Part shown: piece after piece, positions 14,430 to 22,220 of the stretch
How the letters are laid out: each line of letters begins with the position of its first letter
Position numbering within the stretch: position 1 is the first letter of the stretch
Assembly (NCBI GenBank): GCA_035504175.1
Contig: DATJSJ010000275.1
Coordinates: 1-22,220, forward strand
From: DATJSJ01 sp035504175
GTDB lineage: Bacteria; Pseudomonadota; Alphaproteobacteria; Acetobacterales; Acetobacteraceae
Direction: 5' to 3'
DNA: 22,220 nt
The notes under the pieces: model-generated
Database searches by the model: none
What the model was told of the DNA's origin: nothing
What the model saw: only the letters and a program-made list of their open reading frames with translations
Position numbers and translations under genes: made by a program

Positions 14430-15113
14430 ATGACCCGCGGCATGCGGATCGCCCTGCTGCTGCCCGTCGTCCTCGCCTGCTTCCTCCCCGCCACGTCCCG
14501 CGCCGCCGCGCCGGCGAGCCCTGGCCGCCTCTGTCTGCGGGCCATCGCTGCCGCGGAACGCGGCGGCGCGCTGCCGCCCAGGCTGTTGGACGCGATCGCC
14601 CTGGTCGAGACCGGCCGTCCCGATCCCCGCACCGGCGTGGTTCAGCCCTGGCCCTGGACGATCAACGCCGGCGGCATCGCCCGCTATTTCGACAGCAAGG
14701 CCGAGGCGGTCGCGGCAGCCCGCGCGCTGCAGGCGGCCGGCACGCAGTCGGTCGATGTCGGGTGCATGCAGATCAATCTGATGTATCACCCGCATGCCTT
14801 CGCCTCGCTGGACCAGGCCTTCGATCCGCAAGCCAATGCCGTCTACGCCGCCCGTTTCCTGCAGGCGCTGTTTGCCGAAAGCCGGAGCTGGCCGGTCGCG
14901 GCGGCGGACTATCACTCGCAGACGCCCGATATCGGCGCCGACTATGCGCGGCGGGTCCTGGCGCTTTGGCCGGAAGGCGCGCTGCAGGCCGGTGCGCCGG
15001 CGCTGGCGCGCGCCGGGGCCTGGCCGCACGGGCCGGTCGCCGTCATGCTGCCGCCCGACAATGCGCCGATCCGGGTGCTGCCGCTCGCCGCGGCCCTCGG
15101 CGGCCGGAGCTGA
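14430..15113 (+). CDS. small secreted lytic transglycosylase (SLT fold)
   Basis: A 227-aa protein with an N-terminal signal peptide (hydrophobic run 6-20, cleavage near ATSRA/A at 25-26). It has the lysozyme-like SLT core: catalytic Glu E60 in DAIALVETGRPDP, then NAGGIARYF (79-87) and the GCMQINLMYH motif (111-120), with helix AVYAARFLQALF near 137-148. It should cleave peptidoglycan to anhydro-MurNAc products in the periplasm. It is short for a housekeeping Slt and lacks extra domains, like transglycosylases of secretion or motility systems, though no such genes are nearby. The start may be the ATG at 14430 or the in-frame ATG at 14442; the latter gives the cleaner signal peptide. Confidence 0.85.
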   Translation: MTRGMRIALLLPVVLACFLPATSRAAAPASPGRLCLRAIAAAERGGALPPRLLDAIALVETGRPDPRTGVVQPWPWTINAGGIARYFDSKAEAVAAARALQAAGTQSVDVGCMQINLMYHPHAFASLDQAFDPQANAVYAARFLQALFAESRSWPVAAADYHSQTPDIGADYARRVLALWPEGALQAGAPALARAGAWPHGPVAVMLPPDNAPIRVLPLAAALGGRS

Positions 15114-15143
15114 TCCGCGCCCAGGTTCGGCCGGCCGGCCGCG

Positions 15144-16112
15144 TCACAACAGTCCCGAGGCCTCGGCGATCGCCCGCGACCGCGCCATGCCCTCGGCGAC
15201 CGCCAGCGCCGCCGCGAGCGCCCGCCGCCCCGCCGCGGCGCCGACCGCGACCGGCGCGCCATCCAGGCAGGCAGCCGAGAAGGCGGCATGCTCCGCCTCC
15301 ATCGCGTCCTGATCCCGCCAGCCCACTTCCTCGCGCCGGAAGCCGCCGGTCCCGGGCAAAACGATCCCCCGCTCGCGGTTGATCATCACCAGCCGCCGCG
15401 CCACGAAATCGGCCGAGATATAGCCCTGACGGCCGAACAGCCGCATCTTCCGCTCCGTCTTCATCGAGATCCGGCTAGCCGTGATCGTCGCGACGCAGCC
15501 GTTGCGAAAGCGCACGCGGGCGTTCGCGATGTCCTCGTGCGCGCTGGAGACCGCAGCGCCGACCGCATCGACGCTCTCGACATCGCTGCCGACCAGCGAC
15601 AGCACCAGATCCAGATCGTGGATCATCAGATCCAGGATCACCGAGACATCGGTGCCACGCTCCTTGTACGGCGCAATCCTGGTCGCCTCGATGTAGAGTG
15701 GCCGGTCCATCCGCGCCGATATCGCCGCGTGCTCGGCGGAATAGCGCAGCAGGTGCCCGACCTGCAGCACCAGGGCGCGCTCATGCGCGAGCGCGGCCAG
15801 CCGGTCGGCCTGCTCGAGCGTGGCGGCGATGGGCTTCTCCACCAGCACGTGCCGCCCCGCCGTCAGCGCCCATTCCGTCAGCGGGAAATGCGTCTCGGCC
15901 GGCGCGGCGATCACCAGCGCCTCGCTTGCCGCCAGCAGCGCCTCCGGGTCCAGCACCGGGCAGCGCGCTTCCCGCGCCACCGCCTCGGCGCGGTCGCCGA
16001 CCGGGTCATGGACCCCGGCCAGCACGGCCCGGCGGGAAGCCGCGACCTTAAGGGCGTGGAAGCGGCCGAAATGCCCAGCCCCCATGATTCCGATTCGCAG
16101 CCGCCGCTCCAT
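15144..16112 (-). CDS. Gfo/Idh/MocA family oxidoreductase
   Basis: A 322-aa NAD(P)-dependent sugar oxidoreductase. The Rossmann fold opens with RIGIMGAGHFGRFHA (6-20, GxGxxG-like), EKP at 92-94 holds the catalytic lysine, and DLMIHDLDL (161-169) supplies the second active-site residues. GHFGRFHA resembles proteins that oxidise UDP-GlcNAc at C3 in lipid A biosynthesis (GnnA type), but no lpx genes are visible, so the substrate is left open. The ATG at 16112 is chosen because the Rossmann strand begins six residues in; the open frame extends 27 Arg-rich residues further. It is convergent with the transglycosylase gene (30-bp gap with the palindrome CGGCCGGCCGGCCG) and divergent from secD. Confidence 0.87.
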   Translation of the reverse strand: MERRLRIGIMGAGHFGRFHALKVAASRRAVLAGVHDPVGDRAEAVAREARCPVLDPEALLAASEALVIAAPAETHFPLTEWALTAGRHVLVEKPIAATLEQADRLAALAHERALVLQVGHLLRYSAEHAAISARMDRPLYIEATRIAPYKERGTDVSVILDLMIHDLDLVLSLVGSDVESVDAVGAAVSSAHEDIANARVRFRNGCVATITASRISMKTERKMRLFGRQGYISADFVARRLVMINRERGIVLPGTGGFRREEVGWRDQDAMEAEHAAFSAACLDGAPVAVGAAAGRRALAAALAVAEGMARSRAIAEASGLL

Positions 16113-16179
16113 GCGTGCCCCCCGCCGCCGTCGCGCCAGACCTACCAGCCCCCCGCCGGGCCGGCCACGGGCGCGAGGG

Positions 16180-16208
16180 TTGCATCGGGGCACCCGTCAG
16201 ATCATCTT
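16180..16208 (+). promoter_or_regulatory. possible secDF promoter
   Basis: TTGCAT (16180-16185) and CATCTT (16203-16208) are 17 bp apart in the 134-bp gap upstream of secD. The -10 is a poor match to TATAAT, but it keeps the key A and final T and resembles the TATCTT of the sRNA promoter. Confidence 0.35.
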
Positions 16209-16246
16209 CCGGCCGCCCGACCGGCTCGCGGAGACCACGCCTTATC

Positions 16247-17809
<1,563 letters not shown>

Positions 17810-17820
17810 GGCAAGCTGCC

Positions 17821-18786
17821 ATGTTCACCCGCCCGCTCTTCCGATTCGTGCCCGACGGCACGCGCATCAAGTTCATGCGCGGCCGGATCATCGGCCTGCT
17901 GACCTCCGCTGTGCTCTCCACCGCGTCCGTGGTGCTGTTCTTCTACCCGGGCCTCAATCTCGGCATCGACTTCCGCGGCGGCATCGTCATGGAAGTGCGC
18001 ACGCCCGGCCCGGCCGATTTCTCCAGACTGCGGACCGCACTCGCCGCCCACCACGCCCGCGATGCCGGCTTGCAGCGCTTCGGCGCCGTCAACGACGTGC
18101 TGGTCAAGATGGAGGCGCAGCCGACCGAGGCCCAGACCCAGGCCGAGGTCAACGCCGTCCACGCCGCCGTGCTGGAAGCCCAGCCCGGCGCCCAGGTCGT
18201 GCGCACCGACGTGGTCGGCGCCTCGGTCTCGGCCGAACTGTTCCGCAACGGCCTGCTGGCGCTCGGCATCAGCCTCCTGATGATCCTGGTCTATATCTGG
18301 TTCCGCTTCGAATGGCAGTTCGCCGTCGGCGCGGTCGTCACCCTGATCCTCGACATGACCAAGACGATCGGCTTCCTCGCGGTGACACGGCTCGAGTTCG
18401 ACCTCGTCATGGTGGCAGCGATCCTGACCGTGATCGGCTACTCCACCAACGACAAGGTCGTGGTCTACGACCGGGTGCGCGAGAACTTGCGCAAGTACAA
18501 GTCGATGCCGCTGCGCGAGCTGATCGACCTCTCGATCAACGAAACCCTCAACCGTACGCTGGCAACCTCGTCGACCGTGTTCCTCGCCTCGCTGCCGCTG
18601 GCCCTGTTCGGAGGAGCAACACTCTCGGGCTTCGCCTGGACCATGCTGTTCGGCATCGTGATCGGAACGTCGTCCTCGATCTTCATCGCGGCGCCGATCC
18701 TGCTGTTCCTCGGCGAGCACAGACTGAGACGCGATGCCCAGGCGGCGCAGCCCGCCAAGGGCAAGGCGAAAGCGCCGGCCGAGTGA
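17821..18786 (+). CDS. secF: protein translocase subunit SecF
   Basis: A 321-aa partner of SecD. The first TM (about 22-43) leads to LNLGIDFRGGIVMEV, the SecF version of the D1 motif. A short periplasmic domain and five TM segments follow, with GYSTNDKVVVYDRVREN carrying D211, the SecF counterpart of the SecD proton-path Asp. The tail after the last TM is Lys/Ala-rich and cytosolic. The ATG at 17821 lies 11 bp after the secD stop with only a weak ribosome site (GGCAAGC), so it probably depends on secD translation. It is convergent with the metallo-hydrolase gene. Confidence 0.96.
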   Translation: MFTRPLFRFVPDGTRIKFMRGRIIGLLTSAVLSTASVVLFFYPGLNLGIDFRGGIVMEVRTPGPADFSRLRTALAAHHARDAGLQRFGAVNDVLVKMEAQPTEAQTQAEVNAVHAAVLEAQPGAQVVRTDVVGASVSAELFRNGLLALGISLLMILVYIWFRFEWQFAVGAVVTLILDMTKTIGFLAVTRLEFDLVMVAAILTVIGYSTNDKVVVYDRVRENLRKYKSMPLRELIDLSINETLNRTLATSSTVFLASLPLALFGGATLSGFAWTMLFGIVIGTSSSIFIAAPILLFLGEHRLRRDAQAAQPAKGKAKAPAE

Positions 18787-18795
18787 GGAAAGAAT

Positions 18796-18838
18796 CTGGG
18801 GCTCCGCCCCAGACCCCGCCGGGGCCGTACGGCCCCGG
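18796..18838. terminator. double GC hairpin between convergent secF and blh
   Basis: Two stems lie back to back: CTGGGGC-TCC-GCCCCAG (18796-18812), and the 20-nt perfect palindrome CCGGGGCC-GTAC-GGCCCCGG (18819-18838). No T-run on either side. They sit within 63 bp separating two converging genes, so bidirectional termination or mRNA end protection is likely. The GGGGCTCCGCCCC unit is typical of GC-rich REP modules. Confidence 0.65.
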
Positions 18839-18849
18839 ACCCCAATGAC

Positions 18850-19713
18850 TCAAAGCACGTTCAGGGGGGTCTGAAGGTAGATCCGGCCGTTCGGTGCGGG
18901 GGGTGGGAAGCGGCCGGCGCGCATGTTTACCTGCACGGAAGGCAGGATCAGCGCCGGCATCGAAAGCGTCGCGTCCTTGGCGACGCGCTGGGCGACGAAA
19001 TCGTCTTCCGAAATACTGTCGCGCACATGCACGTTGCCCGCGCGCTGCGCGGCGACCGTGCTCTCCCACGCATACTCGGCGCGGGCGGGCGCCTTGTAGT
19101 CATGCGCGGTGAACAGACGCGTCTCCGGCGGCAGCGACAGAATCCGGCGGATCGAGCGGTACAGCGCCCGCGCGTCGCCGCCCGGAAAATCCGCCCGCGC
19201 GGTGCCGTAGTCCGGCATGAACAGCGTGTCGCCGACGAACGCCACGTCGCCGATCCGGTAGGTGACATCCGCGGCCGTGTGACCCGGCGTGTGCCAGACC
19301 TCCACTTCCAGCCCGCCGATCCGGAACCGGTCGCCCTCGCAAAACAGCCGGTCGAACTGCCGCCCATCGACGGCAAAGCCGGGTTCCGCATCGAACACCG
19401 GACCCCAGAACGCCTGCACCTCCCGCACATGCTCGCCGATCGCAGTCCGGCCACCCAAGCGGTCCTGCAGATACGGCCCCGCGGTCAGATGATCCGCATG
19501 CACATGCGTCTCCAGCAGCCAGATCACGCGCGCGCCGCGCGCCTGCACCGCCGCGACAATCCGATCAGCCGAGACCGTCGCGGTGCGACCGGCCTTCGGA
19601 TCGTAATCGAGCACCGGATCGATCACCGCAGCCTCACCCGTTCCGGGATCGACCACGAGATAACTGACCGTGCTCGTCGCCTCGTCGAAAAAGGCGGAGA
19701 TCTCAGCGAGCAT
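18850..19713 (-). CDS. blh: persulfide dioxygenase-like metallo-beta-lactamase-fold hydrolase
   Basis: A 287-aa protein of the ETHE1/Blh group, mononuclear iron enzymes that oxidise glutathione persulfide to sulfite. THVHADH (69-75) gives H70, H72, D74 and H75. HTPGH (141-145) supplies H145, GDTLF supplies D162, and FTAHDY supplies H204. The FFDEATSTVSYLVVD start (8-22) and MPDYGTARADFPGG (167-179) are typical of Blh proteins of BigR operons. The ATG at 19713 is chosen because it matches the family N-terminus and has GGGGAGA upstream. It diverges from a BigR-type repressor gene with 71 bp between starts. The function is inferred from motifs and neighbourhood. Confidence 0.85.
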   Translation of the reverse strand: MLAEISAFFDEATSTVSYLVVDPGTGEAAVIDPVLDYDPKAGRTATVSADRIVAAVQARGARVIWLLETHVHADHLTAGPYLQDRLGGRTAIGEHVREVQAFWGPVFDAEPGFAVDGRQFDRLFCEGDRFRIGGLEVEVWHTPGHTAADVTYRIGDVAFVGDTLFMPDYGTARADFPGGDARALYRSIRRILSLPPETRLFTAHDYKAPARAEYAWESTVAAQRAGNVHVRDSISEDDFVAQRVAKDATLSMPALILPSVQVNMRAGRFPPPAPNGRIYLQTPLNVL

Positions 19714-19743
19714 CCGATCCGTTCTCCCCAGCATGAGAAGGGA

Positions 19744-19774
19744 TTGCCAACGGCCAGCATTCCATCTTATATGC
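19744..19774. promoter_or_regulatory. overlapping blh / bigR promoters and likely operator
   Basis: Plus strand: -35 TTGCCA (19744-19749), 17 bp, -10 TTATAT (19767-19772), pointing at the repressor gene. Minus strand: -10-like TATAAG (19771-19766) toward the hydrolase, without a good -35. GCAT (19757-19760) and ATGC (19771-19774) are inverted 10 bp apart over the shared -10. One repressor dimer here could shut both genes. The operator role is inferred. Confidence 0.5.
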
Positions 19775-19784
19775 CTCAAGTATC

Positions 19785-20198
19785 ATGAACCAGGCCACTC
19801 GGAAGCGCAACCGCCAACCCGCCGCATCGTCCGACCCGGCGGCGCTGAGCGCCCGCGCGGCGGAGGCCGAAGCGTTCCTGCGCTCTCTCGCCAGTCGCCA
19901 TCGCCTGATGATCCTCTGCACGCTGCTCGAGGGCGAGATGTCCGTGGGCGAACTGGTCCGCCGGCTCGGCCTGACCCAGTCCAACCTGTCCCGCCATCTC
20001 GCGACCTTGCGGCAGGAGCGGCTGGTCGCGACCCGCCGCGACGGCGTCGTCATCCATTACCGCATCGGCTCCGGCCGGGTGCGGCCGATCCTGGCCGAGC
20101 TCTATCACCTGTTCTGCGCCCCCGAACGAGCCAGAGCGGAAACCGGCGCCGGGGCGTTCGCCCCCCCCAAGCTGCACGGCCCGTCAGCGGGATGCTGA
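19785..20198 (+). CDS. bigR: ArsR-family repressor, BigR/SqrR type
   Basis: A 137-aa winged-helix repressor. The helix-turn-helix is MSVGELVRRLGLTQSNLSRHLATLRQERLV (about 52-81), followed by the wing TRRDGVVIHYRIG. It has cysteines C45 (LMILC, before the HTH) and C111 (LFC, last helix), 66 residues apart. BigR and SqrR have their redox-sensing pair at the same spacing, where persulfide forms a cross-link and frees the DNA. A third Cys is the last residue. Neighbours (persulfide dioxygenase, TauE/SafE) fit. There is no ribosome site, and the inferred start of transcription is only about 5 bp before the ATG. The C-terminal tail is encoded across a run of eight Cs (20161-20168). Confidence 0.85.
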   Translation: MNQATRKRNRQPAASSDPAALSARAAEAEAFLRSLASRHRLMILCTLLEGEMSVGELVRRLGLTQSNLSRHLATLRQERLVATRRDGVVIHYRIGSGRVRPILAELYHLFCAPERARAETGAGAFAPPKLHGPSAGC

Positions 20199-20315
20199 AC
20201 CGGCCCGCCGCGCCCGCGGCACCGACCTTCTGCCGGGAATGTCGCCGGATCCGGCCGTCGCCGATGCGGCGGCGCGTGCCCGACCTTCACGTGATCGCCT
20301 GAGAGCGCGCCAGGC

Positions 20316-21092
20316 ATGGAGCAGTCGCTGTTCGCCGTCGGCTCGGGCGGCGTGGTCGGCTTTAGCCTCGGGCTGATCGGCGGCGGCGGCTCGATCCTGG
20401 CCATGCCGCTGCTGCTCTACCTGGTGGCCTTGCCGAACGTGCACCTGGCGATCGGCACCGGTGCCGTCGCGGTGGCGCTCAACGCCTTCGCCAACCTGAT
20501 CCCGCATGCGCGGGCCGGGCACGTCCGCTGGGCCAATGCCGCGGTGTTCGCGACCCTCGGCGTGCTCGGCGCCTTCGCCGGCTCGACGATCGGCAAGGCG
20601 ATGAACGGCCGGCACCTGCTGTTTCTCTTCGCGGTCCTGATGCTGGGCGTCGCCTGGCTGATGTTGCGGCAGCGGCGGGTCATGGTGACGGAGTGCCCCA
20701 GGCTCTCCCCGGCGCTCGCCGCGCGCCTCGGCGCGGTCGGGCTCGGCGCCGGCGGCCTCGCCGGCTTCTTCGGCATCGGCGGCGGCTTCCTGATCGTGCC
20801 CGGCCTGGTGTTCGGCGGCGGCATGCCGACGATCGATGCGATCGGTTCCTCGCTGCTCGCCGTGGGCCTGTTCGCCACCACGACCGCGACGAACTACGCC
20901 GTCTCCGGTCTCGTCGACTGGTCTATTGCCGCGGAGGTGATCGCCGGCGGTATCGCGGGCGGCTGGATCGGCGCGCGCCTGGCCGGGGTACTGTCGCGCC
21001 AGCGCTCGGCGCTGAACCGCGTCTTCGCCGGCGTGCTTGTGCTTGTCGCCGCCTACATCCTTTATCGCAGCATTGGGCGGGTCAGCCTCTGA
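20316..21092 (+). CDS. TauE/SafE family sulfite/anion exporter
   Basis: A 258-aa inner-membrane protein with about seven to eight hydrophobic segments. The two repeat signatures are visible: FSLGLIGGGGSILAMPLLLYL (about 16-36) and GLAGFFGIGGGFLIVPGLVFG in the second half. TauE/SafE proteins export sulfite or sulfonate-derived anions. Next to a persulfide dioxygenase, whose product is sulfite, export of that product is the natural reading. It lies 117 bp after the repressor on the same strand, with no terminator between, so co-transcription is likely. The ATG at 20316 has a weak AGGC upstream. It ends 6 bp from the convergent nrdB stop. Confidence 0.85.
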   Translation: MEQSLFAVGSGGVVGFSLGLIGGGGSILAMPLLLYLVALPNVHLAIGTGAVAVALNAFANLIPHARAGHVRWANAAVFATLGVLGAFAGSTIGKAMNGRHLLFLFAVLMLGVAWLMLRQRRVMVTECPRLSPALAARLGAVGLGAGGLAGFFGIGGGFLIVPGLVFGGGMPTIDAIGSSLLAVGLFATTTATNYAVSGLVDWSIAAEVIAGGIAGGWIGARLAGVLSRQRSALNRVFAGVLVLVAAYILYRSIGRVSL

Positions 21093-21098
21093 GGCCGG

Positions 21099-22064
21099 TC
21101 ACGCCCACACTTCCTCCCACGATCCCGTCGTCGCCGCCTTGCTGTACTCGGTCGCGCGGTTCTCGAAGAAATTGGTGTGCTCGACCGCGTTCAGCATCTC
21201 GTCGAGCCAGGGCAGCGGGTTGCGCTCGACGTTGTAGAGCGGGTCGAGGCCAAGCTGCATCAGCCGGCGGTCGGCGATGAAGCGGATGTAGCGCTTGACC
21301 TCCGCCGCGGTCAGCCCCTGCACCGAGCCGAGCTCGAAGGCGAGATCGATGAACGCATCCTCGTGCCGGACGATGGTGTCGCAGATCTCCGCGAGCTCGC
21401 GCTTGAGATCGTCGTTCCAGATTTCCGGGTTCTCGGCGACGAAGGTGCGGAACAGGCGGATCACCGAGACGCAGTGCAGCGTCTCGTCGCGCACCGACCA
21501 GGAGATGATCTGGCCCATCCCCTTCATCTTCCCGAAGCGCGGGAAGTTCAGCAGGATGGCGAACGAGGCGAAGAGCTGCAGGCCTTCGGTGAAGGCGCCG
21601 AAGGCAGCGAGCGTCTTGGCGATTTCGCGCCGGCTGTCGACGCGGAAGCCCTGCATGTAGTCGAACTTGTCCTTCATCTCCTTGTATTTGAGGAAGGCCT
21701 GGTATTCGACTTCGGGCATGCCGACGGTATCGAGAAGGTGGCTGTAGGCGGCGATGTGCACCGTCTCGATGTTGGAGAAGGCCGAGAGCATCATCAGCAC
21801 TTCGGTCGGTTTGAACACCTGGCTGTAGTGCTTCATGTAGCAGTTGTTTACTTCGACATCCGCCTGGGTGAAGAAGCGGAAGATCTGGGTGAGCAGGTTT
21901 CGTTCGGCCTGGGTCAGGTTTTTGTGCCAGTCCTTGACGTCGTCGGCGAGTGGCACCTCTTCCGGCAGCCAGTGCACGCGCTGCTGCACCAGCCAGGCGT
22001 CGTAGGCCCAAGGGTAGCGGAACGGCTTGTAGACGGGGTTTTCAGTCAACAGGTCAGACTTCAT
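21099..22064 (-). CDS. nrdB: ribonucleoside-diphosphate reductase beta subunit (class I)
   Basis: A 321-aa R2 protein that carries the di-iron centre and tyrosyl radical for making deoxyribonucleotides. The ligands can be placed by pattern: D69 (TQADVEV), E100 and H103 (NIETVH), E160 (TEGLQLF), and E194 and H197 (RDETLH). Y107, in ExxHxxxY, is the expected radical tyrosine, so this is a tyrosyl-radical enzyme. The C-terminal tail ending SWEEVWA should dock to NrdA. The ATG at 22064 is chosen for AGGAG eight bases upstream; the open frame to 22103 adds 13 unlikely residues. nrdA is not in the window and may lie just beyond the right edge. Confidence 0.95.
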   Translation of the reverse strand: MKSDLLTENPVYKPFRYPWAYDAWLVQQRVHWLPEEVPLADDVKDWHKNLTQAERNLLTQIFRFFTQADVEVNNCYMKHYSQVFKPTEVLMMLSAFSNIETVHIAAYSHLLDTVGMPEVEYQAFLKYKEMKDKFDYMQGFRVDSRREIAKTLAAFGAFTEGLQLFASFAILLNFPRFGKMKGMGQIISWSVRDETLHCVSVIRLFRTFVAENPEIWNDDLKRELAEICDTIVRHEDAFIDLAFELGSVQGLTAAEVKRYIRFIADRRLMQLGLDPLYNVERNPLPWLDEMLNAVEHTNFFENRATEYSKAATTGSWEEVWA

Positions 22065-22120
22065 CTCAACCGCTCCTGAGCTTGGTGAGCGTCGACGGAC
22101 CACCGGCTAGACCCTGGCGG

Positions 22121-22210
22121 CGAAGGCGTGCGCCTTCGACACCGTCGAAGGCGATCATTGCGGAGGGCCATAGGTCCGGAACGCCGTCAAGGCTGCGGCC
22201 TCCGGCCGCA
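22121..22210. repeat. hairpin-rich segment upstream of nrdB
   Basis: CGAAGGCG (22121-22128) can pair with CGCCTTCG (22131-22138), or CGCCTTCGAC (22131-22140) can pair with GTCGAAGGCG (22144-22153, 10 bp, 3-nt loop); the two folds exclude each other. A third stem, TGCGGCC-TCC-GGCCGCA, spans 22194-22210. No coding potential is visible from 22065 to 22220. The segment may be an nrdA-nrdB spacer or an nrdB leader. Confidence 0.6.
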
Positions 22211-22220
22211 CCGCGCGAAG

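Noticed and set aside
20192..20302. 36-codon frame overlapping the repressor stop, with a CxxC motif
   Set aside because: Arg/Pro-rich, no ribosome site of its own and no recognisable pattern; most likely the non-coding repressor-tauE gap.
22065..22220. NrdR box upstream of nrdB
   Set aside because: No AT-rich palindrome resembling the NrdR consensus in the visible 156 bp; if present it is probably ahead of nrdA outside the window.

Overview
This is a GC-rich chromosomal segment of an alphaproteobacterium, most likely a member of the Acetobacteraceae. The inference rests on the 5' end of a 16S rRNA gene at the left edge, on alphaproteobacterial-type ParE, SecDF, NrdB and BigR-like proteins, and on GC-rich hairpin modules of the kind common in that family. 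Genus cannot be fixed from 126 bases of 16S. Nearly everything is housekeeping or core metabolism. I see no phage, transposon, CRISPR array or toxin island.

Layout, left to right. Bases 1-630 hold the start of an rRNA operon on the minus strand, with a readable promoter, a boxB-like hairpin, boxA and a long G/U-rich leader. Two minus-strand dehydrogenase-fold genes follow: a UDP-glucuronate-4-epimerase-like SDR and 3-hydroxybutyrate dehydrogenase. parE (+) and an HU protein (-) converge on a cluster of four GC-rich hairpins. murQ (+) stands alone. A complete phosphate system, pstS-pstC-pstA-pstB-phoU-phoB, runs on the minus strand from a promoter region carrying three Pho-box half sites in 11-bp phase, but without phoR. 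A small lipoprotein, an unknown 122-aa protein, tRNA-Val(GAC) and an N-formylglutamate amidohydrolase come next.

Between the amidohydrolase and a small lytic transglycosylase gene lies what I think is an unannotated small RNA gene on the minus strand. It has a clear -35/-10, about 77 nt of transcript, a hairpin showing a CCUCCCU (anti-Shine-Dalgarno) loop, and a strong terminator with seven Ts. This is the best candidate for something new in the window. Further right are a Gfo/Idh/MocA oxidoreductase (-), secD-secF (+) without yajC, and a sulfur-stress cluster: persulfide dioxygenase-like hydrolase (-), BigR/SqrR-type repressor (+) and TauE/SafE transporter (+). The class I ribonucleotide reductase beta subunit nrdB (-) follows, and the window ends in hairpin-rich DNA upstream of nrdB.

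How the genes work together: Pst imports phosphate and PhoU/PhoB link its supply to transcription. The repressor probably senses persulfide through a Cys pair and controls both the divergent dioxygenase and the exporter. SecDF drives late steps of protein export. ParE and HU handle DNA topology and packaging. Functions are assigned from motifs read by eye; no database search was possible.
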